A DNA stretch of 22,460 bases from JBGLNJ01 sp964353405 (GTDB taxonomy: Bacteria; Chloroflexota; Anaerolineae; Fen-1058), in NCBI GenBank assembly GCA_964353405.1, contig CAYGWJ010000081.1, positions 1 through 22,460 on the forward strand, written 5' to 3'. This document shows, piece by piece, positions 1 to 7,099 of the stretch. Made by a program: the position numbers and the translations under genes. Every line of letters begins with the position of its first letter. Position 1 is the first letter of the stretch. Under the pieces are notes generated by a model. That model was not told the DNA's origin. It saw only the letters and a list, made by a program, of their open reading frames with translations, and ran no database searches.

Positions 1-1284
1 GATTTCCACAACTTCAATGTGTGCTTCCGGGGCAACCCGGACTACGAGGTTGTGGCCTTCACCGCCACGCAGATCCCGAACATTGAGGGCCGCACGTATC
101 CCGCCAAGCTGGCCGGGGCCACGTACCCGAAGGGGATCCCGATCTATCCGGAGTCGGAGTTGGTCTCGCTGATCGGCAGGCTGAAGGCCGATCAGGTGGT
201 GTTCGCGTACAGCGACGTCTCGCACGAGTACGTGATGCACAAGGCGTCCACGGCGCTGGCCGCCGGCGCGGACTTTCGCTTGATGGGCGGCAATGCGACG
301 ATGGTCAAGTCCACCCGGCCCGTCGTGGCTGTCTGCGCCGTGCGCACCGGCTCCGGCAAGAGCCAGACTACTCGCCGCGTGGTGAGCATCTTGCGCGACA
401 TGGGCTACAAGGTTGTCAGCGTCCGCCACCCGATGCCCTATGGCGACCTGGTCAAGCAGGCCGTTCAGCGCTATGCCAACTATGGCGATCTCGACAAGCA
501 CGAATGCACCATCGAAGAGCGCGAGGAGTACGAGCCGCACATTGACTTGGGCGCCGTCATCTATGCCGGCGTGGATTACGAGCGCATCCTGCGCGAGGCC
601 GAGAAAGAAGCCGACATTATCGTGTGGGACGGCGGAAACAATGACCTGCCGTTCTACAAGCCCGATCTGCACATCGTCGTGGACGACCCACATCGGCCCG
701 GCCACGACATGACCTATCACCCTGGCGAAGCGAACCTGCGCAGCGCGGATGTCGTCGTCATCAACAAGATTGATACAGCGGATTTGGAAAACGTCGCCAT
801 CGTCCGCCGTAACATTCGCGCGGTCAATCCCAAAGCCACCGTCATCGAAGCCGCATCGCCTATTTACGTCGAAGACCCGAACGCGATTGTGGGCAAGGAC
901 GTGCTGGTGATCGAAGACGGCCCCACGCTGACGCACGGCGAGATGGCGTATGGCGCGGGCGTCGTGGCGGCGCATCGCTTTGGCGCGGCCAACATCATTG
1001 ACCCACGCCCGTATGCCGTCGGCACGATTGCCGAGACGTACAGGAAATACCCCGGCACCGGGGCAGTGCTTCCGGCGATGGGCTATGGCGGGCAACAGAT
1101 CGCTGACCTGGCGGAGACGATTAACAACGCGCCATGCGACCTGGTGATCATCGCGACGCCGATTGACTTGCGCCGCGTGATCGAGATTCACCGGCCCACT
1201 CAACGCGTGCGCTACGAGCTGCAAGAGATTGGCCAGCCGAATCTGATGGATGTGCTCAAGGCCAAGTTCGGCGTCAAGAAATGA
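1..1284 (+). CDS. Cyclic 2,3-diphosphoglycerate synthetase-like GTPase (COG2403-type), 5' partial
   Basis: The frame is open to the first base of the window (residues DFHNFN precede the GTG at 19), so the true start lies upstream, probably only some 10-20 residues away. Counting from the codon at 19, a Rossmann-like N-terminal region is followed by a Walker A P-loop (VRTGSGKS, residues 108-115), a Walker-B-like IVWDGG (201-206) and an NKID guanine-specificity motif (249-252). This layout, and the opening around FTATQIPNIEGR, match the predicted GTPases related to archaeal cyclic 2,3-diphosphoglycerate synthetase, which ring-closes 2,3-diphosphoglycerate using ATP. Whether the bacterial members make that compound is not established, so the reaction is inferred from family only. 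The protein should be soluble and cytoplasmic. A strong terminator follows about 90 nt after the stop, so this is the last gene of its transcript. Confidence 0.85.
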   Translation, partial: DFHNFNVCFRGNPDYEVVAFTATQIPNIEGRTYPAKLAGATYPKGIPIYPESELVSLIGRLKADQVVFAYSDVSHEYVMHKASTALAAGADFRLMGGNATMVKSTRPVVAVCAVRTGSGKSQTTRRVVSILRDMGYKVVSVRHPMPYGDLVKQAVQRYANYGDLDKHECTIEEREEYEPHIDLGAVIYAGVDYERILREAEKEADIIVWDGGNNDLPFYKPDLHIVVDDPHRPGHDMTYHPGEANLRSADVVVINKIDTADLENVAIVRRNIRAVNPKATVIEAASPIYVEDPNAIVGKDVLVIEDGPTLTHGEMAYGAGVVAAHRFGAANIIDPRPYAVGTIAETYRKYPGTGAVLPAMGYGGQQIADLAETINNAPCDLVIIATPIDLRRVIEIHRPTQRVRYELQEIGQPNLMDVLKAKFGVKK

Positions 1285-1374
1285 GTCGCCACGATTCAGA
1301 CAGGGCGGGACGGATTTCCCGCCATTCGCCGGCAAGGTGCTGCTCGCCGCATGCGGCTACCTGTTGAGGCCTGC

Positions 1375-1412
1375 AAAAAAGGATGGGAACTGTCAGTCTC
1401 CCGTCCTTTTTT
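1375..1412 (+). terminator. Strong Rho-independent terminator of the GTPase gene
   Basis: A 14-bp stem is formed by AAAAAAGGATGGGA and TCCCGTCCTTTTTT with one G-U pair, around a short loop (ACTGTCAGTC region). The 3' arm ends in six T residues. The A-tract and T-tract are symmetric, so it could also stop transcription from the other side. Confidence 0.85.
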
Positions 1413-1474
1413 ATTTGGCATGTATGGAGTAAAATGGACAGCGTAGGGATGAGGTGCGCGCCGAGTGTTGACGT

Positions 1475-2371
1475 ATGAAGCGTGGCAAAAGCTACTGGCT
1501 GAAGCTGTTGGCCTTCGCGCTGGCGATGTTAGCGCTGATACCATTTCTCGTATTGACCGGCCTGAGCTATCTCTACACGGGCCTCTTTACGCGCGTGCCT
1601 TGCATCCCTGCCAGCCGGACGCCAGCCGACATCGGCCTGGCGCGTTTTGAAGACGTGACGTTTCGAACGCCCGATGGCGTGACGGCGCGCGGTTGGTATG
1701 TTCCTTCATCCAACGGCGCGGTCATGATCCTTGTGCCCGGCCTGGGCGGGGAACGCGACGGGATGTTTGACGATGCCGTGATTCTGGCGCGTCACGGTTA
1801 TGGCCTGTTGATGTACGACTCGCGCCAGTGCAATGTGCCGGGCGCAAAGGGCACCCTCGGCTATGTGGAGACAAATGAGCTCCTGGGCGCGGTCGAGTAT
1901 CTCAGCCGCCGAGATGCTCAGCTCCGCATCGGCGCATTGGGTTTCTCTGAGGGTGGCACGGTCGTGATTCGCGGCGCGGCGCGCGACGAGCGAATTCGAG
2001 CCGTGGTGGCCGAAGGCGGCTTTCACGACCTGGCTCGACACATCTGGCACGGCGACCAGGTTTCGTGGGTTCGCCGGTTGGTCGAATGGCAAGTGCTGAC
2101 GTTCTATCGGCTTGACACAGGCGTGGACCCGGCGCAAGTCAGCCCCGTGACGGACATTAGCCGCATCGGCCCGCGCCCGGTGCTGTTGATCTATGGCGAG
2201 CACGAGGCCGAGCGCGGCGGCGCGGAACTGCTGTTCAATGCTGCGCGCGACCCGAAGGAAGTGTGGATCGTCCCCGGCGCGGGACACGGCGGATACATCG
2301 GCGCTGCGCCGCAAGAGTACGAGCGGCGTGTTGTCACTTTTTTTGACAAGGTAGTCGGTATTGGAGATTAG
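1475..2371 (+). CDS. Membrane-anchored alpha/beta hydrolase
   Basis: The 298-residue protein starts with a basic tip (MKRGKSYWLK) and one hydrophobic segment at about residues 11-35, giving an uncleaved signal anchor with the catalytic domain outside the membrane. The fold is an alpha/beta hydrolase: an oxyanion-region PGLGGE (88-93), the nucleophile elbow GFSEG with Ser158, an acid probably at Glu242 (IYGEHE) where Asp is more usual, and His271 (GAGHGG). It resembles the prolyl-oligopeptidase/dienelactone-hydrolase type often annotated as CocE/BAAT-like hydrolases; the substrate is unknown. The ATG at 1475 has only a weak GATGAGG upstream. Its stop codon lies inside a low-complexity GGAGATTAGAGATT repeat shared with the following intergenic stretch. 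Confidence 0.8.
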   Translation: MKRGKSYWLKLLAFALAMLALIPFLVLTGLSYLYTGLFTRVPCIPASRTPADIGLARFEDVTFRTPDGVTARGWYVPSSNGAVMILVPGLGGERDGMFDDAVILARHGYGLLMYDSRQCNVPGAKGTLGYVETNELLGAVEYLSRRDAQLRIGALGFSEGGTVVIRGAARDERIRAVVAEGGFHDLARHIWHGDQVSWVRRLVEWQVLTFYRLDTGVDPAQVSPVTDISRIGPRPVLLIYGEHEAERGGAELLFNAARDPKEVWIVPGAGHGGYIGAAPQEYERRVVTFFDKVVGIGD

Positions 2372-2402
2372 AGATTGGAGATGGGCGCAACCTCTAGTCT
2401 CC
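2361..2402. repeat. Low-complexity oligo repeat (GGAGATTAGAGATTGGAGAT type)
   Basis: TTGGAGATTAGAGATTGGAG is followed by CTCTAGTCTCCA. It supplies the stop codon and last residues of the hydrolase gene. An inverted copy (CTAATCTCTAGTCTCC) lies at 3200-3216, so the DUF952 gene is flanked by the same oligo in opposite orientation. Confidence 0.6.
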
Positions 2403-2405
2403 ACC

Positions 2406-2411
2406 AGGAGG
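2406..2411 (+). promoter_or_regulatory. Consensus Shine-Dalgarno AGGAGG fixing a GTG start
   Basis: AGGAGG lies 5 nt before the GTG at 2417. An upstream in-frame ATG (2375) has no ribosome site and sits in the oligo repeat, so GTG is chosen as the start of the DUF952 gene. Confidence 0.8.
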
Positions 2412-2416
2412 CACAC

Positions 2417-3175
2417 GTGGAAACTGAAAATGTTATCTATCACCTCACCCCGGCAGAGTATTTCAACAGCTTGCCAGCCGGCAAGCCTTACCTGCCGCGC
2501 GAGTTTGAGCGCGACGGGTTCATTCATTGCGCTAAAGGCGAAGAGCGCCTGTTGCTCGTGGCAGACACGATTTATCGTCGCGTGCCGGGCGATTTTCTGG
2601 CGCTGGTGATTGACGAGGCCAGGGTCACGTCGCCGCTCAAGTACGAGAACGTGGGCGGCATCCTGTTCCCGCACCTCTACGGCCCGCTGAACCGCGACGC
2701 CATCGTCCGCAGCGTGACGCTGGGCCGCCGCGAGGATGGCACTTTCCTGCCGATTGGGGAGCCGAACCGTGAAGCGGAGCAAGCTATGGCGACAGAGGCC
2801 TGGCTCTTGCAGGCGCGCACCGAACAGTTATTGGCCGAGTCCACCGAGTTGCGCGCCAGAACTATTGCGCGATTGCTGGGCATCGAAGCGGAAATCTCTA
2901 ACCTCAAAGCTCAAGTCTCAAAACAAGCGTTTCCGCCCGCGACACCAACGCCAGGTGCAGTTGAAGCTTCGGTGCCACTCGTAGTGCCAGTGCCACTCGT
3001 AGCGCCAGCGCCGGTTGCATCGGTCGTGGTCGCTCCCCTCGCGCCGACGCTTGAAATGCGGGTGGCTCAACTTGAAGCTCAGGTCTTGAATCTCGGGTCT
3101 CAAGTCTCAAAACTCGGGGCAAAGCCCAAACGCTCGCGGAAGACAACTCACAAACCGACCGCACGACGCAAGTGA
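2417..3175 (+). CDS. DUF952 domain protein with C-terminal coiled-coil and Pro/Val-rich tail
   Basis: Residues 5 to about 105 form a DUF952 domain: it opens with IYHLTPAEYF, has GFIHCAK, and closes with FPHLYGPLNRDAIV. This is a small domain of unknown biochemical function seen alone in proteins of about 110 residues. Here the protein is 252 residues. The extra part contains helical heptads (WLLQARTEQLLAEST, then NLKAQVSK), a Pro/Val linker with a VPLVxPxPLV repeat, a second heptad block (QLEAQVLNLGSQVSKLGA) and a basic Lys/Arg/Thr tail. At DNA level the heptads are built from CAAGTCTCAAAAC repeats, so the extension may have grown by oligo-repeat insertion. The next gene begins 13 nt after this stop. 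Confidence 0.75.
   Translation: METENVIYHLTPAEYFNSLPAGKPYLPREFERDGFIHCAKGEERLLLVADTIYRRVPGDFLALVIDEARVTSPLKYENVGGILFPHLYGPLNRDAIVRSVTLGRREDGTFLPIGEPNREAEQAMATEAWLLQARTEQLLAESTELRARTIARLLGIEAEISNLKAQVSKQAFPPATPTPGAVEASVPLVVPVPLVAPAPVASVVVAPLAPTLEMRVAQLEAQVLNLGSQVSKLGAKPKRSRKTTHKPTARRK
2898..2930. repeat. In-frame CTCAAGTCTCAAAAC oligo repeat, copy 1
   Basis: CTCTAACCTCAAAGCTCAAG followed by TCTCAAAAC encodes the first heptad block of the DUF952 tail. It is the same oligo as at 3069-3116. Confidence 0.55.
2972..3012. repeat. In-frame tandem repeat encoding the VPLV linker
   Basis: GTGCCACTCGTAGTGCCA occurs twice in tandem, the second copy ending AGCGCCA. It encodes VPLVVP then VPLVAP, a Pro/Val linker between the two coiled-coil blocks. 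Confidence 0.65.
3069..3116. repeat. In-frame CTCAAGTCTCAAAAC oligo repeat, copy 2
   Basis: Successive CTTGAAGCTCAGGT, CTTGAATCTCGGGT and CTCAAGTCTCAAAAC units give the second heptad block of the DUF952 protein tail. Confidence 0.55.
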
Positions 3176-3188
3176 TCTCTAGGCACAA

Positions 3189-5582
3189 GTGCCCAAATCC
3201 CTAATCTCTAGTCTCCAAGCCAGAATCATCCTGACCGTCGCCGTTCTCTTGGCTCTGACTGCACTGGCCGCCGGGCCATTTCTCGCACGGCCCGGCCTGC
3301 CACGCGATACGGATGCCGAGCTGCACGTCTTTCGCGCGGCGCAGCTCGGCGAGGCATTACGCGGCGGCGCGGGCTATGTCCGCTGGGCGCCCGATTTGTG
3401 GTATGGCTATGGCTATCCCATCTTTAACTATTATTCCCCGCTGACGTATTACCTCGCCAATCTGTTGACGTTGTTCGGGCTGGACATTGTCAACGCTGTT
3501 AAAGCCGTGTTCATCCTGGGCCTGCTCGGTGCGGCGACAGGGATGTATGTCTTGGTTCGCGACAACTGGGGCGAGCGCGCGGGCAGCCTGGCCGCCGCCG
3601 CTTACGTCTTTTCGCCCTACGTCCTTTTCATTGACCCGCACATGCGCGGCGACCTGGCCGAGTTCTTTGCGCTGGCGCTCTTCCCATGGCTCTTGTGGGC
3701 CTTTCAAATCTCCACTGACAAATCAGCACATCAGCAAATCGGCAAGTCGGCCATCGGCGTTGTGCTGTGGGCCGCGCTTATTTTGACCCATGCCTTGATG
3801 GCTCTGGTCTTTAGCGCGATCCTCGTCGCCTGGATGGTTTGGCAACTCGTTCTCTTGCGCCCTGGTCGTTCACATTTGAAATTTGGAATTTTGTATTTGA
3901 TATTGGCTTTGGGTCTGTCTGCCATCTACTGGGTTCCCTTCATCCTCGAGCGTAACGCCGTCCACCTCAGCGTTGTGGGGCCGGGGCAGTTTGACTTTCA
4001 CAATCACTTTGTTGCGTGGCGTGATTTGTTCGCGGTCTCGCCCACGCTCGACCTGGGAGCGACCGCGCCGAGGTATATCCGAAATCTGGGGCTGGCGCAG
4101 TGGTTATTGGCTCTGTTGGTGATCCCTGCCATCATACGCTGCCGACGCGAGCCTCACTCGCGACTCTGGGTGTTCTTTGTCCTGGTTTCCTTGTTTCTGG
4201 TTTTTTTGATGCTTTCGCCGTCGGCGTTCATCTGGGAGCACGTTCCGCTCATGTCTTTCATCCAGTTCCCGTGGCGATTGCTGGGGCCTGCGGCGGCGAT
4301 GCTGGCTGTCTGCGCGGGTGCAGGTGTGTCAAATATCAAATTTCAGATTTCAAATTCCAAATGGGCGGAGGACGGCATTACGATAGCGGCATGGACGGTG
4401 ATTTTGGCGCTGGCCTTGCCCACGCTGTACCCGCCCATGTGGGGCCATGAGGATTGGCCGACGACGCCGCGCGGCATCATCGGCGTCGAGTTGCAGGGCC
4501 GCTGGCTGGGCACCACTTCGACGGGCGATTTTATTCCTTCGACGGTCAAAGCGCATCCGCCCGCCAGTGCTGACCTGGTTGCCTCGTATGATCGCGGCGC
4601 GACGGACAAGTTCGACCGCACCTCGTTGCCGCAAGGCGCAAACGTGTCCGTCGTCGAGCATGGCCCAACGCATGACCGCTTTACCGTAACGAGTCCGCAG
4701 GCGTTTGTCGCGCACGTGTTGACGTTCGACTTTCCCGGTTGGCGCGCAACGGTGGATGGTCAGTCGGTGCTCATCACGCCGAGCGACCCGCACGGGTTCA
4801 TCACCTTTCCCGTTCCTGCCGGGACGCACGACGTGCGCGTCGAGTTCGGGTCAACGTTGCCGCGCACCCTGGGTATGGTCATCAGCAGCGTGACGTTGTT
4901 GTGTCTATCGTGGCTCGTCATCTGGCATGTTGCAGGGCGCAAGACACAAGAGGCAGGTAGCAAGAGGCAAGAGGCAGGTAGCAAGAAGCAAGAGGCAAGC
5001 CCGGTCTCCGGCCCCTTGTCACTTGCCTTGATTATGATTGTGGTGTTTGCTGCCGTCAAAGTTAGAGTCGTGGATCGTTGCGAGACGTGCTTCCGTGTTA
5101 CGTCGCCCCCAGGACAGGCGTTGGTGGCGCAATACAAGATTGATCCGCAGGTCACGCCATCGGACCTGGCGCACGTCATCACGTTGTTGGGCTTTGACTT
5201 GCCGCAGCGCGAGGTGCGCGCGGGTGGCTCGTTCCCGCTCACGCTCTACTGGAAAGCGACCGCGCCTGTGCCGGTGAATTATCAGGCGTTCGTGCACCTG
5301 GTCAATGAACAGTTGTGGGGCCAGCCCTTGCACGACAAGCTCAACCCCGGCGATTTTGCCACCACGCGCTGGCCGCTGGACAAGTATATTTGGGATGATT
5401 ACGCGACGCCCTACAGCATCGTCCGTGTCAAGCCGGATACGCCGCCGGGCGAATACGAAATCCGTGTCGGGCTGTACACGCTGGCCGATGGCGTTCGCGC
5501 GCCCGTGTTTGACGCCACGGGCAATCTTGCGGGCGACAGCATCGTGTTACCGACAAAGTTTCGAGTCTTGCCGGCAAAGTAG
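3189..5582 (+). CDS. Multi-pass membrane protein, PTPS-related domain (GT-C-like)
   Basis: The 797-residue integral membrane protein has about 11-12 hydrophobic segments in its first 390 residues and one more near 575-595. The first loop carries an acidic motif after TM1 (PRDTDAELH, residues 38-46), then RWAPDLWYGYGYPIFNYYSP (65-84) and RGDLAEFFALALFPW (153-167). These are hallmarks of the '6-pyruvoyl-tetrahydropterin synthase-related' membrane domain, which has a GT-C glycosyltransferase-like layout despite its name. A beta-rich periplasmic part with a C-terminal sandwich (about 640-797) follows. A role in transferring lipid-linked sugars at the cell surface is inferred. The GTG start has no good ribosome site and lies in repeat DNA, so the exact N-terminus is uncertain. 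Four stretches (about 173-189, 228-240, around 380-392, and a KQEAGS-type run near 585-605) are encoded by low-complexity oligo repeats. Confidence 0.75.
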   Translation: MPKSLISSLQARIILTVAVLLALTALAAGPFLARPGLPRDTDAELHVFRAAQLGEALRGGAGYVRWAPDLWYGYGYPIFNYYSPLTYYLANLLTLFGLDIVNAVKAVFILGLLGAATGMYVLVRDNWGERAGSLAAAAYVFSPYVLFIDPHMRGDLAEFFALALFPWLLWAFQISTDKSAHQQIGKSAIGVVLWAALILTHALMALVFSAILVAWMVWQLVLLRPGRSHLKFGILYLILALGLSAIYWVPFILERNAVHLSVVGPGQFDFHNHFVAWRDLFAVSPTLDLGATAPRYIRNLGLAQWLLALLVIPAIIRCRREPHSRLWVFFVLVSLFLVFLMLSPSAFIWEHVPLMSFIQFPWRLLGPAAAMLAVCAGAGVSNIKFQISNSKWAEDGITIAAWTVILALALPTLYPPMWGHEDWPTTPRGIIGVELQGRWLGTTSTGDFIPSTVKAHPPASADLVASYDRGATDKFDRTSLPQGANVSVVEHGPTHDRFTVTSPQAFVAHVLTFDFPGWRATVDGQSVLITPSDPHGFITFPVPAGTHDVRVEFGSTLPRTLGMVISSVTLLCLSWLVIWHVAGRKTQEAGSKRQEAGSKKQEASPVSGPLSLALIMIVVFAAVKVRVVDRCETCFRVTSPPGQALVAQYKIDPQVTPSDLAHVITLLGFDLPQREVRAGGSFPLTLYWKATAPVPVNYQAFVHLVNEQLWGQPLHDKLNPGDFATTRWPLDKYIWDDYATPYSIVRVKPDTPPGEYEIRVGLYTLADGVRAPVFDATGNLAGDSIVLPTKFRVLPAK
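3195..3218. repeat. Low-complexity oligo repeat, inverted copy of the one at 2361
   Basis: CCCTAATCTCTAGTCTCC is the reverse complement of the GGAGA(C/T)TAGAGATTAG type. It forms the first residues (KSLISSLQ) of the PTPS-related membrane protein, which makes the annotated start doubtful. Confidence 0.55.
3711..3750. repeat. In-frame AATCAGCAAATC oligo repeat
   Basis: CTGACAAATCAGCACATCAG then CAAATCGGCAAGTCGG is a run of the CAAATCAG type. It encodes a hydrophilic patch (STDKSAHQQIGKSA) between two membrane segments. Confidence 0.5.
3872..3906. repeat. In-frame AAATTTGGAATTT oligo repeat
   Basis: ACATTTGAAATTTGGAATTT followed by TGTATTTGATATTGG is AT-rich in a GC-rich gene. Its reverse complement resembles the block at 4329-4362 (both contain ATATCAAAT and AAATTCCAAAT). 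Confidence 0.6.
4329..4362. repeat. In-frame AAATTCCAAAT oligo repeat, inverted relative to 3872
   Basis: TCAAATATCAAATTTCAG then ATTTCAAATTCCAAAT encodes the polar NIKFQISNSKW insert between two hydrophobic segments of the membrane protein. Confidence 0.6.
4938..5000. repeat. In-frame tandem GCAAGAGGCAGGTA repeat
   Basis: CAAGAGGCAGGTAG recurs twice, interleaved with CAAGAGG and CAAGAAG units. It encodes a charged RQEAGSKKQEA-type run directly after the last hydrophobic segment. Confidence 0.65.
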
Positions 5583-5588
5583 GTGGCT

Positions 5589-5617
5589 TTGATTTGTAGC
5601 TGAATTTGGAGTAGAAT
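5589..5617 (+). promoter_or_regulatory. Candidate sigma-70 promoter for the TPR/UROD pair
   Basis: TTGATT (5589-5594), 17 nt, then TAGAAT (5612-5617). The -10 matches 5 of 6 and the -35 matches 4 of 6. It lies in the only long gap before the TPR gene, and the -10 overlaps the perfect palindrome GTAGAATTCTAC (5611-5622). Confidence 0.4.
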
Positions 5618-5621
5618 TCTA

Positions 5622-5718
5622 CTAGCAGCCTGTCGGAGAGACGTAGTTTAGCCCCTTGTGGGCGTGAAAACAACGGGCACAAGGCCCTATGCTACGGGGT
5701 TCTCCGACAGCTTGCTAG
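5622..5718. repeat. MITE-like imperfect palindrome
   Basis: The terminal inverted repeats CTAGCAGCCTGTCGGAGA (5622-5639) and TCTCCGACAGCTTGCTAG (5701-5718) match at 16 of 18 positions. Just inside, GTAGTTTAGCCCCTTGTG (5643-5660) pairs with CACAAGGCCCTATGCTAC (5678-5695) at 14 of 18. The whole 97-bp unit folds into one long hairpin. It has no coding capacity and would be transcribed as the leader of the TPR gene. It may be a non-autonomous element or a structured leader. Confidence 0.6.
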
Positions 5719-5749
5719 CCGTGAAATTCACTAAAGGGCGGAGGACAGA

Positions 5750-6103
5750 ATGACCAAGAAGAAAGTGGTCGAAGAAGCGTCGACTGATTTTTTTGCTGCG
5801 CACCAGCAAGAGATTGCCGCGCATCCTGATAGCATCGTTGCGTTCGTGGACAAGGGCTGGAGTCACTTGAGCCGGGGCGAATACGACCAAGCCCTGCAAG
5901 CATTTGAACAGGCCGCCTCACTTGACAGCCACTCCATTGACGCGCAGTACGGGCTGGGCGCGGCTGCCAGGCTGAAAGGCGACAAAGAGCGCGCTGTACG
6001 GGCCTTTCAAAGAGCCGTCGAAATCTCTGCAGCGGGCGCCGATGCCAAAGGGACCATGATGGGGAGAATGGCCCGCTGGTCCTTGAAAGAGCTGCAAAAA
6101 TGA
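5750..6103 (+). CDS. Small tetratricopeptide (TPR) protein
   Basis: The 117-residue soluble protein starts at ATG 5750, 5 nt after GGAGG. It has two TPR units with the usual W/L-G-Y-A-F-A pattern: about residues 29-62 (GWSHLSRGEYDQALQAFEQA) and 63-96 (GLGAAARLKGDKERAVRAFQ), followed by a capping helix to the end. TPRs are protein-protein interaction scaffolds, and two repeats plus a cap is a minimal version. Its stop overlaps the start of the UROD-family gene (ATGA at 6100-6103), so the two are translationally coupled and probably work together. The partner is unknown. Confidence 0.75.
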   Translation: MTKKKVVEEASTDFFAAHQQEIAAHPDSIVAFVDKGWSHLSRGEYDQALQAFEQAASLDSHSIDAQYGLGAAARLKGDKERAVRAFQRAVEISAAGADAKGTMMGRMARWSLKELQK

Positions 6104-7083
6104 GCGCTATGACCAAACGTGAACGACTCGAAGTGGCCATCCGTGGCGAAGCGACGGATCGCGTGCCAGTTGCTGTGTGGCGTCACTTTCCCGGCGATGA
6201 CTACCGGCCTGAGGATCTGGCTGCTGCCGCCGTCGGATTCCAGCGCCGCTACGATTATGACTTGTTAAAAGTGACACCCGCCTCCAGTTTTAGCGTGGCC
6301 GATTGGGGCGTGCGCGACGAATGGCGCGGCAATGAAGAAGGCACGCGCGTCTACACGCATTACGTGATTCAGTCGCCCGAAGATTGGATACGCCTGCCCG
6401 ACCTCGATCCGCGTGCGGGTTTTTTGGGCGCGCAGCTCAAATGCCTCGACTTGATTCGCCGCGACCTGGGCGATGACGTTCCGTTCATCCAGACGATCTT
6501 TACGCCGCTTGGCCAGGCCAGGCACATGGCGGGTGAGCGCGCCTTGATCCATATGCGTCAGCAGCCTGCCGCGTTCAAAGCCGGCCTGGAGAAAATCACG
6601 CAGGCAACGATCCGGTTCATCGAGGAAGCCAAAAAGACCGGCATCGCCGGGTTGTTCTACGCGCTTCAACAAGCCAGTTATTTGCTCGTCAGTCTCGCCG
6701 AGTACGCCGAGTTCGGCAAAGAGTATGACCTGCGCGTGTTAGAAGCGGCGAAGGGACTGTGGCTCAACGTGCTGCACCTGCACGGCAACGACGTGATGTT
6801 TGACCTGGTGGCCGATTACCCGGTGCAAGTATGGAACTGGCACGACCGCGACACGCCGCCCACCTTGCGCGAGGCGCTGCCCAAGGTCAAGGGCGCGGTG
6901 TGCGGTGGATTGAGTCGCGAGTCGGTGATGCTGCGCGGCACACCGGATGACGTGCGCAGTCAAGTCGCCGACGCCATCGCACAGACCGGCGGGAAACGAC
7001 TCATCATCGGCACGGGCTGTGTTACGTTGGTCAACACGCCCGAGTCCAACCTGCGCGCGGCGAGAAATGCTGTGGAACGCTGA
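6100..7083 (+). CDS. Uroporphyrinogen decarboxylase (URO-D) family protein
   Basis: The 327-residue protein opens with the typical MTKRERLEVAIRGEATDRVPVA signature of the URO-D superfamily. It ends with the glycine-rich strand GLSRESVMLRGTP...GGKRLIIGTGCVTLVNTPESNL that closes the TIM barrel. The family includes true HemE but also corrinoid methyltransferases and many uncharacterised bacterial paralogues. No hem genes are nearby, so calling it HemE is not justified. The start overlaps the TPR stop; a second in-frame ATG is three codons on. There is no clear ribosome site, consistent with coupling to the TPR gene. The next gene starts 16 nt downstream, suggesting a three-gene transcript. Confidence 0.8.
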   Translation: MSAMTKRERLEVAIRGEATDRVPVAVWRHFPGDDYRPEDLAAAAVGFQRRYDYDLLKVTPASSFSVADWGVRDEWRGNEEGTRVYTHYVIQSPEDWIRLPDLDPRAGFLGAQLKCLDLIRRDLGDDVPFIQTIFTPLGQARHMAGERALIHMRQQPAAFKAGLEKITQATIRFIEEAKKTGIAGLFYALQQASYLLVSLAEYAEFGKEYDLRVLEAAKGLWLNVLHLHGNDVMFDLVADYPVQVWNWHDRDTPPTLREALPKVKGAVCGGLSRESVMLRGTPDDVRSQVADAIAQTGGKRLIIGTGCVTLVNTPESNLRAARNAVER

Positions 7084-7099
7084 AGGGAAAGGAGAAACT

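Noticed and set aside
1706..2782. Long 358-codon open frame on the - strand across the hydrolase and DUF952 genes
   Set aside because: It is antisense to two recognisable proteins, has no protein-like motif, and arises from the high GC of the codons opposite.
4938..5000. Possible CRISPR-like or regulatory repeat array
   Set aside because: The units are very short, have no unique spacers, and are translated in frame; it is a simple tandem repeat.
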